A stretch of DNA of 64,000 nt, from positions 62,001-126,000 of the forward strand of contig JABVXU010000036.1 of NCBI GenBank assembly GCA_013365365.1. The letters run 5' to 3'. The DNA is from Cruorifilaria tuberocauda (Eukaryota; Nematoda; Chromadorea; Rhabditida; Onchocercidae). Under the pieces are notes generated by a model. It was not told the origin of the DNA. It saw nothing but the letters and a program-made list of their open reading frames with translations, and searched no databases. Below, in pieces: positions 23,655 through 36,300 of this stretch. The position numbers were made by a program, and so were the translations under genes. Position 1 is the stretch's first letter. Each line of letters begins with the position of its first letter.

Positions 23655-25336
23655 GAATAAATTACTAATGAATCTGTTAAATTATTTTCTTTTGATCTTA
23701 ATGTCTCTATGACTACTGCGTATTCTTTTCTTCGTAATTTTTTGAGTGAATTTGTCAGTCAATGAATTGAAGAACACAATCTTGTTCCTTTTAATATTTT
23801 GTTGTAATATTGAAATCAATTTTACCAAAATATGGAAGAATTATTTTGAAAAAAAATCCAAATAAAAAATATAGCACAATTATGACAAAAATGGTTCTAG
23901 GATTTCAGTTCTCCATATCATTTATATTAAAAATTTCTATATGCTTTATCTAATTTGATTTTAGATAAAAATAATACATTACTAACGTCATTATTTCAAC
24001 TCGATAGGTACTTTATTTTCTTCGTTGTATCAGCTGAAATTTTTATTTTATCTGCGTGAAATTGCATATAAAAAGAATTTTAAGAAATCTAACTAAATCA
24101 GTAAACAGCGGATATAATATGCTCACATTCTTTCTCTACGGCTATCTAACATTTAAAGTTATTGCAATTAAGGAAATACTACTGATGAGAGACAGAAATG
24201 CTCTTGTTATAAATGACAGCGCCGAATGTGTGTAAAAATTTACAAAATTAAAAATTTTAATTTTACTGCTTGAATATTCAAATTATAAAGAACTTAAATA
24301 TGAGATGGAACAAGTGAGAATGATTGACCAAAATAAAATTAATATAGTCTCGATTTCAGATATTTCTAATCTTTTGAGCGAAAATTACTTGAATTAATTC
24401 AATATATATTTCATTCATTCTTCATCACTGATATCTAGAAATGAAGAAGAGAAAGTCTGAGAACATTCAGTGTTTTAATAATACACAATATTTTTCCACG
24501 AACTACTTGATGTTTTAGCTTATCATTAATTGATTTTCTCTTCAGATCAGTGATTACTGATGCTGTAATCTTCGATATCTTTTAGGATACAAGGTTTTAT
24601 ATTACTCGAAATCTTTGTGAAAATTATATTGCTCGAATTTTTGTGAAATAAAATAATAAAAGGAGAAAAAACTGAGACGATTCATGTTGTCTATTCAAAC
24701 AATAGCATATTAATGGAATTCAAGTCATTAAGAAAAAATTAAACATAACAAAAACCGATTTAAATTACACAAAATTTGATGCAAAAACTTCGATGAAACA
24801 AAATCTATGTATGATTGTTTGATATTACTTGTATGATATTACTGACATCTCAGAATCATATATAATTGTAGGGAAGTGGTTAAGCACATTTGAAAAAATC
24901 GCCATAGCACAATCAAACTATTTTAATTGACTGGCATGTTTACTTCTGTCAACACAATATGTAAATGATCGTAGCATATTTATAGATATGTTACTGCTAC
25001 CTTGGCAATATCTAACAAATTTTCGTAATAGATTTCATAATATCATAAAGTTATGCAGCAAAATACAAATTATGATATATTATAGTATACTTTCATGTAT
25101 CAAACAATTTTTGCAATATCGCCTGCTATTAAATATTTCTAGAGATGAAGCACAAGTATTCAAACCTCAGTTTCGATTGAATTTTCTTGAAAAAATCACA
25201 GAATAAGTAAGAGTTATGAAATATTCTCAAACTTCGAAATACTATTCGTTTATTTATAAAATAAACTTTTTAATAATTTTCACGCAACAGCAATTATGAT
25301 TTGATAGAAATGAAAAATTCAAATTTCTGTCTTATT
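23655..25336. other. Intergenic region with a repeat copy
   Basis: No gene supported. It carries one copy of the repeat described at 24508-24658. A minus-strand alternative last exon for the PAN gene (acceptor at about 24035, six codons then stop) is possible but less convincing than the membrane exon at 25486-25337. Confidence 0.4.
24508..24658. repeat. Repeat unit related to both flanks of a PAN-gene exon
   Basis: Positions 24508-24604 are the reverse complement of 27508-27605, about 94% identical by eye (one indel, five mismatches). Positions 24622-24658 match 27261-27299 in direct orientation. The copy is AT-rich and has no coding potential. Confidence 0.8.
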
Positions 25337-28025
25337 TTACACTTCATTATTAGCATGTTTCAACGTACTAAAAGCTTTTTCAAGACCGAAAACATGAAAA
25401 GTGAATAGGAAAAAAAGAAAATAAATAATTGCTTGACATAATACTAACTTTCCAAACATAATAAGATAAACACATGGGGAAGAAATCTGAAACAATTAAA
25501 ATGTGCAGTAACACACAGATTTGTCAAATTTTTATATCAATAAATTAAATACGTCTCCTGAGAATGAAATAATGAAGTCAGGCCATAATTGCCGATTATT
25601 TCTGGATTAATCTGAAAATTAATATGCTAAAATAAATCTAATATGGCTTAAATAAGATTAAGGGTCGTGCCGCGAAAGAAAGATTAAAAACAGATCATAA
25701 TTTACCTCAAATAAACATTGGCTTACAAATAGACTGATTACAGCATAACCACTTCATGATAAAATACAATATATCTTACCCTAGAATTATTATATTCTGC
25801 ATGTGAGGAGTAAGCGGAACGTAAGCTTTTATCAACACTCATTTCGTATCCGGATCTTTCAATATTTCCCAATGGCTGCTTTTCGTGTTTTGTAACTTCC
25901 TTAACAGGTTTTTTTGCCATTAGCTCCAAAGTAGTATCTATAAAACAAAAAAATTAGTGATATACTAAGCAGCATTCCATTTTCAAAAAAAGCACAAATC
26001 TTACTTCATTTATTTATGGGTGATATTCCTGTACGAACTGCCAGATAAATTTTTATTGTTATTAAATAGCCATACTACTAAAATTTTTAAATACTAACCT
26101 TTTTTAAAATTTTCCGAGGAGGAAAGAACATTTTGATTAGATATCACATTTTTCATTATCATTTCCGTATCACTGTCTTCGGCAGTTTCTCCATCTACTT
26201 TTTCTCAAATTTGTGATAATTAATTGAAAGGATCAACCTGAGGCTTAATTTCAACGTTATCTAATAACAAAGATAATATAAGCTTAGCAATTCACTTCTT
26301 ATGCTTAAACCTATGCTGATCTAAACCGTAAATATTTTTCAATGAGCAATCAGATGCCATAATTTTTAGATCTTCTGAAAGAACATCATTTTATTAATTC
26401 ATTACTAACTGGAGAGCAGGAAATTTGGAAATATGACATCATACGTCAACATAAACTTATTTACAATAAATAATATATGACAAAAGTTTTACCTTCTTGT
26501 TATCAATAAACATTTAGAAAAAAAACATACTGTTAGTGAGATCTGAAAAAGGTTTTTCATTCTTAGAAAATAGGCTATAGGAAGTTGTCGATAAGAATGT
26601 CGTCTTCTCAATATCATCTTTATTCTGTATTCTGTTTAAAAATCGTTCATCAGCACATCTATTTTCAAAATAGATTGCTAACGCATCGTCTATGAACAAT
26701 TCAGGCAAATCAAGGCGGTTTTGCGATGAGATGATACATTCCTGCATTTCCAAATTTGAATATAAACATCAATAAATTTCCAATTTTATTATAACCAAAA
26801 ACTAATTCTTAAATGAATTTTGGCTTACGTGCTCTTTGGAATAATAAGTAGCTGCCTTGCACAACATACTGGTTTGAATTAATGAAACAGCGCAAGCTTT
26901 CTGGCACTGCATTTTTGATACATTCTCATAGACGACGTCAACAACACCAAGTAATACTTTACCGTGAAATTCTTCAAAACAAGCTTTTTTAAGAAGTGCC
27001 GATTGTACCCTTGTACGGCCTACAAAATGTGGAGAACAGTTTCAACTTGATGTGTTCTATAATCTAATAATTTAGTAATGTGCACCAAAAAAAAAACCCG
27101 ACTGATTTAAGTATTTTAAAGTAAAGCATCATATCCTTCTTTGTTTATCAGCAGGGCCAACTGCTGCTTAACATCTCTGATTATTTTCCTGAATATAATT
27201 CAAAAAAACTCGGCTAACAGTATCTAACAAAATTCTCAAAATCTCAACACACCGATACACAATTATATCTTGCTCGAATTTTTGTGAAATAAAATAATAG
27301 AACAAAATTAAGTAGATTGTTTTAAAAAATTCAAATTTGAAAGAATAACTTACGTCGACATATCTTAAGGAAGTTCATTGTGTCTTGACCAATGAATTCA
27401 TCTTCTTCAATTCGTTGACCACTTATAAGCAAACACAGATTTTTACTTGTAACATAGATGACTGCCCTAAATAAGTCGAACATAAAACGATAACACCAAT
27501 ACTCATAATAATATAAAACCTTGTATCCTAAAAGATATCGAAGATTACAGTATTAGTAATCACTTGTCTGAAGAGAAAACCAATTAATGTAAGCTAAAAC
27601 ATCAACAAACTAAACTCGTTTTTTAAATTTTTTAGGGGATTCTCATGAAATCTGATCTGAAAATGTATGATACTTTCACAAAACAGAAGCACAATAATTA
27701 AACCAAAAGATTGGTTAAAAACGGTTTGAAAATCTCCTATCTCTCTCATAGAAAACCAAGATTGGTCTAAACCTCGATTAACGATTACAGAATGTATTAA
27801 ATGATTAATGGTTAATACTAATTTAATACTGAGATTTTTAATTGAAACTTACGAGCAATGTTTCGTGCTGGTTGTAAGACATTCTCGTTTGCACTGTTTT
27901 ATATCGGTACGTATTGAAATATGCAAAATACCGGTAAATGAACGATTTGTAGATTCCATATGACATATTTTCTCCACTGCCTTCACGTTTATTACAGCAT
28001 ATCCCAAATACAGTAGCATTAACAT
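25337..28025 (-). CDS. PAN/Apple-domain membrane protein
   Basis: Eight exons: 28025-27853, 27466-27354, 27019-26829, 26741-26531, 26374-26327, 26203-26099, 25937-25780, 25486-25337; 382 residues. A signal peptide (MLMLLYLGYAVINVKA) is followed by two Cys-rich PAN-like domains, about residues 21-95 and 107-188, with the spacing C..QCKREC..KHC and C..MQCQKAC..MLCK. An acidic Ser/Glu linker comes next. The last exon encodes a hydrophobic segment (about residues 345-362) and a short tail. PAN domains bind protein or carbohydrate; nematode PAN proteins are often cuticle or apical matrix components, so a surface role is inferred. The early junctions are firm. The links 26327/26203 (acceptor TTTGAG) and 25780/25486 rest on phase and exon content only; reading through 25780 would instead stop at 25738. 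Confidence 0.78.
27261..27299. repeat. Left repeat arm beside PAN exon 2
   Basis: In direct orientation matches 24622-24658 (core TTGCTCGAATTTTTGTG followed by AAATAAAATAATA). It lies in the intron downstream of PAN exon 2. Confidence 0.75.
27508..27605. repeat. Right repeat arm beside PAN exon 2
   Basis: Reverse-complement match to 24508-24604. It lies in the intron upstream of PAN exon 2, so the two arms enclose the exon at 27354-27466. Confidence 0.8.
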
Positions 28026-28030
28026 ATTAG

Positions 28031-28038
28031 CTGAAAAA
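28031..28038 (-). promoter_or_regulatory. Putative spliced-leader acceptor of the PAN gene
   Basis: CTTTTTCAG on the minus strand ends 5 nt before the chosen ATG at 28025. This also decides the start: upstream in-frame ATG 28055 would lie inside the removed sequence. Confidence 0.5.
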
Positions 28039-29195
28039 GCATAAATAATCTCCATCCCAATAAAAATCACTTTTAAAGATTAAATCATCAATTCATCCCC
28101 AATTAAACCATATTAATTCAAGAGATGCAAGAAATTTCAAATAGTCATTTGTCATAAATGCTCATCAGAAATTGTTATTATCCTTACTAACAATAATAAT
28201 AATTGTAGTATGATAACAGCTATGAGAAAACTAGATTATTCCTGAAAGTGTGGGCATCATTTGCAAGTACTTCTTCACATCCTTGAATATCATACTGGAA
28301 TGGAAACAAGTTTAGAAAATTTTATGACTTTAAATTCTTTACAAATGAATAATGGAAAGAATGGATAAAGTTGTTTTAGAAAAATTCGTCATCACTATGT
28401 AGCAATTATTCGCCAAACTGATTTCCAAAATCTTCTTTTACTTAGTTTGCATTGTTCATACACGTATTGCAAGATTAGTTTTTCATTTTATTATCAAATT
28501 CTGTTATAATTATATATAATGTACAATTTAAAGCAGTATTTACCGTGAAAATATTATGTTTATTTCTTTTAAATTTATCAAAAAAACGATAATTTAAGGA
28601 ATTCATACTCTGGAGAAGAGCTTATAAACTGAGAATGAGACGTTGTTAATTTTTTTACAATAACGCTAAAAATCGCATTCAACAAACTTCCATTGATAGC
28701 GTAAATAAACAGTAGAGAAATAAACAAAATTCGGAACAGCTACATTCCAATCGAACACTGCTCACAATAAACATGAACGAATAAACTTTAGCAATCACGT
28801 GCAGACATGTAATTCCACCAAGATTAGGTATACGAAGATGAAGCCAAATGAAGGCAAAAAAGTACTTTTTATCCAAGATCTAAACATCACACTGAATCAA
28901 ATATCAGCGGCAAGTATCGATAGAAGAGGTAAAATAGCGCTGCTTGCCGTCAGTTCATCAAGAAACTGCAGTCGGTCAACTGAATATAAAATTTTATAAA
29001 TTTAAAGCTTTCACGAACTAAAAAGTGAAAAAGCTAAAGTTTGGATATTAATACTTACATAATGTTAGTATTGATAAAATAATAATTGTTAGCACTCATT
29101 AATGCTTCAATTGGTTTAACCTAGTCTTACAACACATGGAAATCCATTTGCATTCATAATGATGGGAAGATTTGTGACGAGAATTTATTAGAAAA
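28039..29195. other. Spacer between the PAN gene and the FBXO47-like gene
   Basis: AT-rich, with no exon I can support on either strand. Overlapping open frames near 28680-29000 on both strands lack splice-compatible partners. Confidence 0.4.
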
Positions 29196-32174
29196 CTAGA
29201 CTAAAAATGAGTCAAGCTGTATTTTGGGAAAGAAAGAAATTATGAAACAGTAACATGGAAGACGCCGAAGATATCCATCGAGTAAGTGTGACTGTGTTAA
29301 AATTATTTCAGCAAGGAAATGCCGACGCTGCGCCGTATCCAACAATTTGAATGTTTCTAGTAGAGGTGTCAGCAAACTTTCCACAATCGCACATCCCCAT
29401 CTATAATACACCTGAAATAGTTCTCTATCCAAAATGAACATTTTTATTCATGATAAATGATAACAACTTTGAAGATTTCCAAATGCATAAAACAGCAATA
29501 TGCTTATCAGTTAAAGTTTAACAAATAAAATAATGGATCAGCACTAATCCGTTTCCGACGCGAGATATTCTAAGTTTGCACCGTTTTCATGGCGTGCAAC
29601 ATATGCGCAGCTTCTTTACACTGCCCATAAAATATTCGATAATAAAGGGCAGTCCTAATTAATTTTGGTTGCAGTAAGAGTAAGCTTGCGAAATTATGAA
29701 ACAGCCAGACTTGTGGTGAACCTGAAAGAATACTAACAACAGATTAAAACATATGCACTGAACCTCATTCCCTACTAAATTCTTAAAAATTATTTATCTT
29801 AATCTTTTAAACGATAATCTTATAAACTTTCACTTCCTAAACAAAATCCTAAACAATTTAAATTCTTAAAAACATATTGATGCATACTTGTTATTTCTTC
29901 TATTAAGGTGAAAATTTCAGAATCACTCCAGGAAAACTTCGATTTTAGTTCTGCTGTTTCCGAAAGACAATAAAGATTTAATGACAGTGGATTGATAATT
30001 TGGAAGCACTGATTCTTTGTGAAAATTGTCTCAGACATCAAGTACCAATCAATTTGTTCTAAATAAATTTCATTTCTTATGCTCATGCATATGAATAACT
30101 AATTCATATATCCTTTACTTTTCTATGTTGCTTCCAAAATGTATCCATTTTAATTAGGTTAAGTATTGAATTTAGGATTCGATCACATTAAATTTAATTT
30201 TAATAGTTTGATGACAGCTAAATTTCTAATTCCACAGGTCCTCAATCATAAAAAATATAGCAATATTTTAATTTCTCAAGTAACAAAAGACACTCTTCTT
30301 TAGAATTTTTCTCCTCCAAACTAAATACTTTCACTTTTTATGATACAATACATTCAATTTGAATTCATTACAAACCCTCTCCGCGAACATATTTTATAGG
30401 GCCAAATAAAAGCATGAACAATCGTCCTTGTTCTGCGACACTTTTCTGAGTGCGTAGAAGCGCAGAAAGCCAAAATCCTTGTTCTAATTCAGACCCTGCT
30501 AACTGATCAACAAAGAAACCACGAAAACGTCGTCGTACCTCGAAATAATTCGTGTATATCACAATAGAAATGAACCAGTACGAAGCAAGGTTTATGAAAA
30601 GGATTTATATGAATTTGAAAATGTTTGAAAATTTAAAAATGTCTCTTCACCTTGAATGATTAAGAAAAAGCTGCTATCAGTAGGATGGTAAACGAAAGAA
30701 CAAGAAACATAATTTACTTCTATTTCAAGTTGATAGTGTTTGCCAACTTTACCAGACATTACGGCAATAAGCAGTCGAGCTGAATCAGTAAAACGTATAA
30801 CAGAATCTAAAAATTCGCTACAGGCCTGACGATCCCAATTCACACAGAACTGCAAATGGAAGCAATGGAAAAAATATTTAAAGGTAAAAAAAATCGTTTT
30901 CTAAAAATTAAAGCCACTCAAACTATGACACATCATAAAAATATAAAATTCTTACTCCTGAAAAACACTGCCCCCATATTGCGTAATCGCAAACTGACTT
31001 ATTCTGAAAAAGAGAATTGTTGGTTGTGTAATCACTTCAACTCAATTAATATAAAGCGTTCATGACATTCAAAAGAAATAGTTAGACATTTGAAAATGAC
31101 AGTAGTGCACCTTCAAATAAAAGTGACTTATAAAGTTTCTTCTTCTTCGCGCAGGCCAAAAAATTGTACACATCTTCAACAAGTTTCCTAAAAAAGAGCA
31201 TTCCTCTGGAAGTTCATTTGAATTAGTACATGAACAACTAGCATCAGTAATATTAACTTTATAAAAAGAGATCAAAAGACAAGAAACGATTACTACAAAA
31301 ATTTCTCTGAATCGATATTCAACCACATGCAATCCTATTCAAAGATGATATTCTTTGGGAAGCTTGAAAATGAAAAATAGTAAGAAAATCGGAAGGAAAA
31401 TTACAATCGCAGAAGAGCACGATTCCCTTTCCAAAAAAACAAAAAGAAAGCATCAACAGAAAAATAATTCCATTTTCAATACTACTTGTACTCTTATCTG
31501 TTAACTTCATTAATTAACAAATTGTATAATATTAAAGCTGAATGGTTCGGATGCTATATGAATTTGTACAAGTCTTCATAATTAGTAATATTATACTGGT
31601 CTCTTGAAAGCTAATATAACGACAAACAAACATGCTGGATTCACAGTCTAAAAAAAAATGATTTCTTCAAGCAACTATTACCGATCTTATCTATGACAGA
31701 TTCAAAACATACCCCAAGCATAACTGTCGCATTGTACGCTGGCCAACACGCTTTCATTTTTCGCTATATCTGATGCAAATCTTTTTGGCCCATCAGCTAA
31801 CACGTACTTGCAAACTGCATTATTAAGAGCGTGACATGTAAGACTGACATGGTTAAGTTCATACACTAAAATTTCAAGTATAATTATTATTTTTATTTGA
31901 GAGCTAGTCAGATTTCATAATAATTTTAAACGAGACTCAAAAGATGGTTTGCAAAAAAATAGTTGTATGGGTATAAAAAATGTAGAATTTAGGAATTATA
32001 GTAAAATATGAATGCACTAAGATGCAAAAACATGAAACTACCTGAAAGATAACCGAATACGAACTGAAGTACTCTATTAGGTACAGATATGTACGACCCA
32101 ACAGTGTCATCGAATAAGAGCATAACTCCTTGCTTTGATTCATAATCGAGCAATTTATTATTCTTTAAGATCAT
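29196..32174 (-). CDS. prom-1: F-box protein, FBXO47/PROM-1 type
   Basis: Nine phase-consistent exons: 32174-32042, 31865-31713, 31187-31111, 31003-30956, 30849-30718, 30538-30376, 30058-29888, 29721-29582, 29411-29196; 410 residues, against about 450 in vertebrate FBXO47. The F-box spans about residues 29-66 (VPNRVLQFVFGYLS then ELNHVSLTCHALNNAVCKYV). The rest follows FBXO47 segment by segment: LLKMCTIFWPARRRR, a WD....EFLDSVIRFTDSA segment, GFWLSALLRT..GRLFMLLFGPI, and WSDSEIFTLIEEIT. In C. elegans, PROM-1 acts in an SCF ubiquitin-ligase setting to promote meiotic entry and chromosome pairing, so a germline role is likely. Acceptors TTTCGAG (30539) and donors GTGCAC and GTGCAA are slightly unusual. 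The first exon may have an upstream partner near 32346-32537. Confidence 0.87.
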
Positions 32175-33358
32175 GATTAAATTTTCGAATTAATTTAGAC
32201 TAATTCAGCTATGATCTACTGCATAAGAATTATTAAACACATAGTGGGAAGAATACCAGGAATATCAAACACTATCATTTCTATTCTTACGATCCAATTT
32301 TCCAACAAACAAAAATTCATATGAATTGCTGCTTTTTAGTATATATCAAAGATGAATCTTGCCGAAGTCTTTTACGGCATAAACCGTAAACGCTGAAATG
32401 AAAATATATGCTGATATCATATCAATATAATGCTGATATCGTCGATTTGCTACTAGCCGACACTGATCTTCAATTAGAACATCTGATTTTTCTGTACATG
32501 ATCCAAGATGAATTTTCAGAATTTTCAGCTTGTTCAAATTTATAGTTGGTAAAATAAAATAATTATACTGTCAATTTAGTAAGGATAAAAGTAATTGTGC
32601 ATTATTCATCTCGCGAAATTAATATAAAACAACAAAATAATTGCAGCTTTTGCAGGCAAGAGTTTTTTTGTATTTCTATGTAGAGAACGAAAAAATGACA
32701 GAAGTATAACTTACACAGAGTGACATGATAGAACGATTATTCATTAACGTTAACTTTCAAATCGTTGACGATTTTCAGTTCCAGTAAGGTTGTTGAACAC
32801 TCTTACCTTGAAATTATGCTAACTTAACAATAGCTGTGAGACTAATGCTCTTAATCACTGTAATAAGAGCAAAATGGAATTGATCGAAAATAATTCCAAA
32901 AATTTAATACACATAAACTAACTACTAACACTGTATCTAACCTAGCATAGAACATCTGAAAAATGTACCAACACACGCCACGCAGTAACACAACACGCAA
33001 ATTTGCTAAAATGCACGATTATGTAAGGATAGAAGACGTTTGCGGATATCAGAGTAATCCGTGATGAAAGTGTGGGTTCAGAGGGAAGAAGAGAATCTGG
33101 TGCTAGAGGGGTGCGTGGGAGGGAGGAAGAATAGTGTACGTGCGATTATCCATTCCGTTCTATAATAACAACCGTATAGTTAGGTTATGGTAGGAATACG
33201 GTGGTCGTCAGTTCCGATTAGGATATCCTAGCTTGATACCAATAACAGATAGTTCACATTACGGTAATTCTTCTGGCATTGAACAAAAATTTTATGCGCT
33301 GAACGATTCCGATGATTGTTTGCAAGAGCAGTTTTCAATTTTTAATTTTATTAACTGA
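32175..33358. other. Spacer between the PPR-like and FBXO47-like genes
   Basis: Mostly AT-rich. The minus-strand frame 32537-32346 is coding-like in its first half and might be a 5' exon of the FBXO47-like gene, but no junction fits. A relatively GC-rich patch at about 33000-33190 shows no gene. Confidence 0.4.
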
Positions 33359-36300
33359 TTACTCTCTGTACTGCCTTAAGTAATATTGCATATCAGTTGG
33401 AATTGAAAAATTGTTGCACTTGTAGAAGTGCCCAAGTTTTAGTATCACAACTCGAAAATTATTTAAGTTCTTCTCCGCAATTACTTGTTCCCATATCTTC
33501 AACAAACCCGTCAAGTTGTTGGCTTTCCCTGAAAAACAATAGATTGTAATGGAATGAGAAAAAAGTTTGATAAAATTGAATACAAAGAACTTTATAATAA
33601 ATGAAAAGGAAAGATACCATGAATCTCAATCAAACTTCCATATATTCGAGCTCTTGATTTATCAGTCAATTTGAATAATTCGTGAGCACTCACAAACGAT
33701 TCCAAAATAGCGGACTACAAAAAGGACACAGGATGCTGATATTACTTCGCAATATTCAAAAAAAAATCCAAGTTTAGATTTCTGCTTTTTTTAGAACTGA
33801 GAACTTGTTTTAAATCACTTTCTAAATACTTCGACTACAGATAACGAAAATGTGAAATATTTGTCATAACGCAGAGAATGAAAAAAAGTAAGGAATATAA
33901 TTTCCTCACCTCTTTGCATTTACGCGCCACAGCACATATAAATTCAACGTCTTCCACTGATATATTGTAATTGTGTTGCTGAACGATAAATAGAATGAGT
34001 GATAAAGTGAAATTTCTGCAGAATCACAAAATAAACTACCCTTATTTATGCAGAAACTAAAAGTGGCCACAAGGGTTAATTCGAAGCAAAACTGAATGAA
34101 ATAATAAATTGGATTAGAATAAAGTAAGAATGAAACTTGAATAAGAAAGTACCCTTAAGAAATCCACAAATTGTATATGGAATCCTTCAACGAGAAATAC
34201 ACAACCCAAAATACAGACTTGTTGCAAACGACTTTCTACACTTCCATTAATAATTTCTATCGCTTAAACAGAATTAGTAACTATACTCAATTGAAACATA
34301 TTTCCCTACCAGTTTCAAACTCGAAACATTAGATAATTAATTCCAAACGGATAAAAAGTAAAGACCTAGCACACGGTAAAGAAATTAAAAGGCTAGCAAA
34401 ACACGGATATGAAAAAATTTATAAACATAAATCGAAATTGTAACCTTTGTGAAATAATTTTTCATCCTTTTTGAAAGCTGCTAGCAACACAAGAAATGCT
34501 GCACCTGATAGTGAGCTATGTTTTCCGTAATGGGAAAAATAATCGAATTCCTCGATCGCTTCCGTCACCCGATCCCTGTAATATTTCGACGTTTTTAGTT
34601 TTTTTCAAATAATATAATAAAATGTAGTAGAAATTCAACTTCAAAAAACAAATTTCTTCGAACTCAAATAAGCATAAAATACAGAATGAATAGCATAAAA
34701 TTATGAGAGAAAACAAGAAAACATGCAACCCTATTAGATGCAAGAAATTGGTAGGATGTGATAGCATAGTATAAGATGAAAAATATGATATAGAACAATT
34801 TGTAAGCCTTCTTGATAGTATTTAAAGCGTGATCCAAGTTCAGAAGTTCAGTCCTTTCATATTTTTCGATCTAAAACATGACATTTCGTATGACTAATAG
34901 TACGAAAAATCGAACATATTCGCAGTTCTAAGTTTGCATAAACAAGCTAATAGAAGCGGATATTTCATACAAATATCTTTTAAGAACAATGGAACATTGT
35001 GATGGTACATTACTGGAACGGAAAATGAAAGTATGGAAATTCCTAAAGAAATACATTGCCCAAGCGATAAACCAAGCGTATTTTTGAGGCACATTATATG
35101 CAGTAAAAAAAATCTAATCTCTCTTATATGATTAATTTTAATTTCTAAATAAAATAATCATTTTTTCACATGTATAAAAATAAAAAGCTAAGGTTGGAAA
35201 TCATTGCAATACGATCATATAACTAATTTTTTACAAGCCACAACCAGAATCCACGAAAGTGAAAAAAAAATGACCATAAGCATCATCCCAGACAATAAAT
35301 ATAGTCCTGCAGAATTTCCCAAGTTATCTACGCAGATCGATATGATCACATTAAATTTATCTCCAAAAATTAGTTCCTCGAATAAATAATAAGAGTACTT
35401 CACTATGAATAATTTGCTTAGAGCTTTGGATTTTGAATACATGAGAAAACACTGAAGTTGAAATTAATGTAAATTTGTAGAAGCTCTTAATGGTTCATGA
35501 ATATGAATTCAATGATAACATTATCGGAAATACGTTACGTTAGAAATGTTCAGAACAGAAAACACTTTACTTCGTACAAATCGATCTATTTATATTCTCG
35601 GTAATATACATAGATAACTTCCGGTTATTCATTTAACTTTCATTTAAATATTTAGTCAAAATTTGTTCCATTCTTTACATTTAAAAATAGATTAAAAAAA
35701 GATATTAATGACATAGCACAGAAATTGAGTTTTCAGGATTTAGTGAAAATGATCTTAAAAATAGATACATCATTATGTAAATGTTATTTGTTCATGAGTG
35801 ATTACGTAGATTGAGAACAATGGAGTCTTGAAACTGTCTTACTATTGATGGCGCATAAGGTGTTGCAACGAAATCATCTGCGTTGATGGTTACTTCATTG
35901 GCAAATGTTATTTGATAACAAACAAATTTTGAACAAATTTTGAATGACAGATTCATTATCCGAAATTTCTTTATATGCTGTGTGGCAACCACAAGTAACA
36001 CGTATGTACAGATTATATGGTTTCTTTCAAGAATACAAACATACATACAATGCATACAAAGATTCCCGAAAAAAAGTGATAGGACTCAACTCTGGACATT
36101 ATATTAACATGCTCGACATTTTTTGATAACTTTTTTTGATGTATTTATTGAGAAATCTGCGAGATAAATTGAAAAGCTTGTCTAATGATTAAATTAGGAA
36201 AAAGCATTAACATCTTCAAATGAAAATCAGATTGAATTTGGGAGTTCAATTGACAACCTATCCATCAGATATGATATTTCATATCCGTCAGGTATGGTAT

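Noticed and set aside
26239..26262. Possible small PAN-gene exon (ATAACGTTGAAATTAAG...)
   Set aside because: Its exit phase cannot reach the next exon, while the direct link 26327 to 26203 keeps frame.
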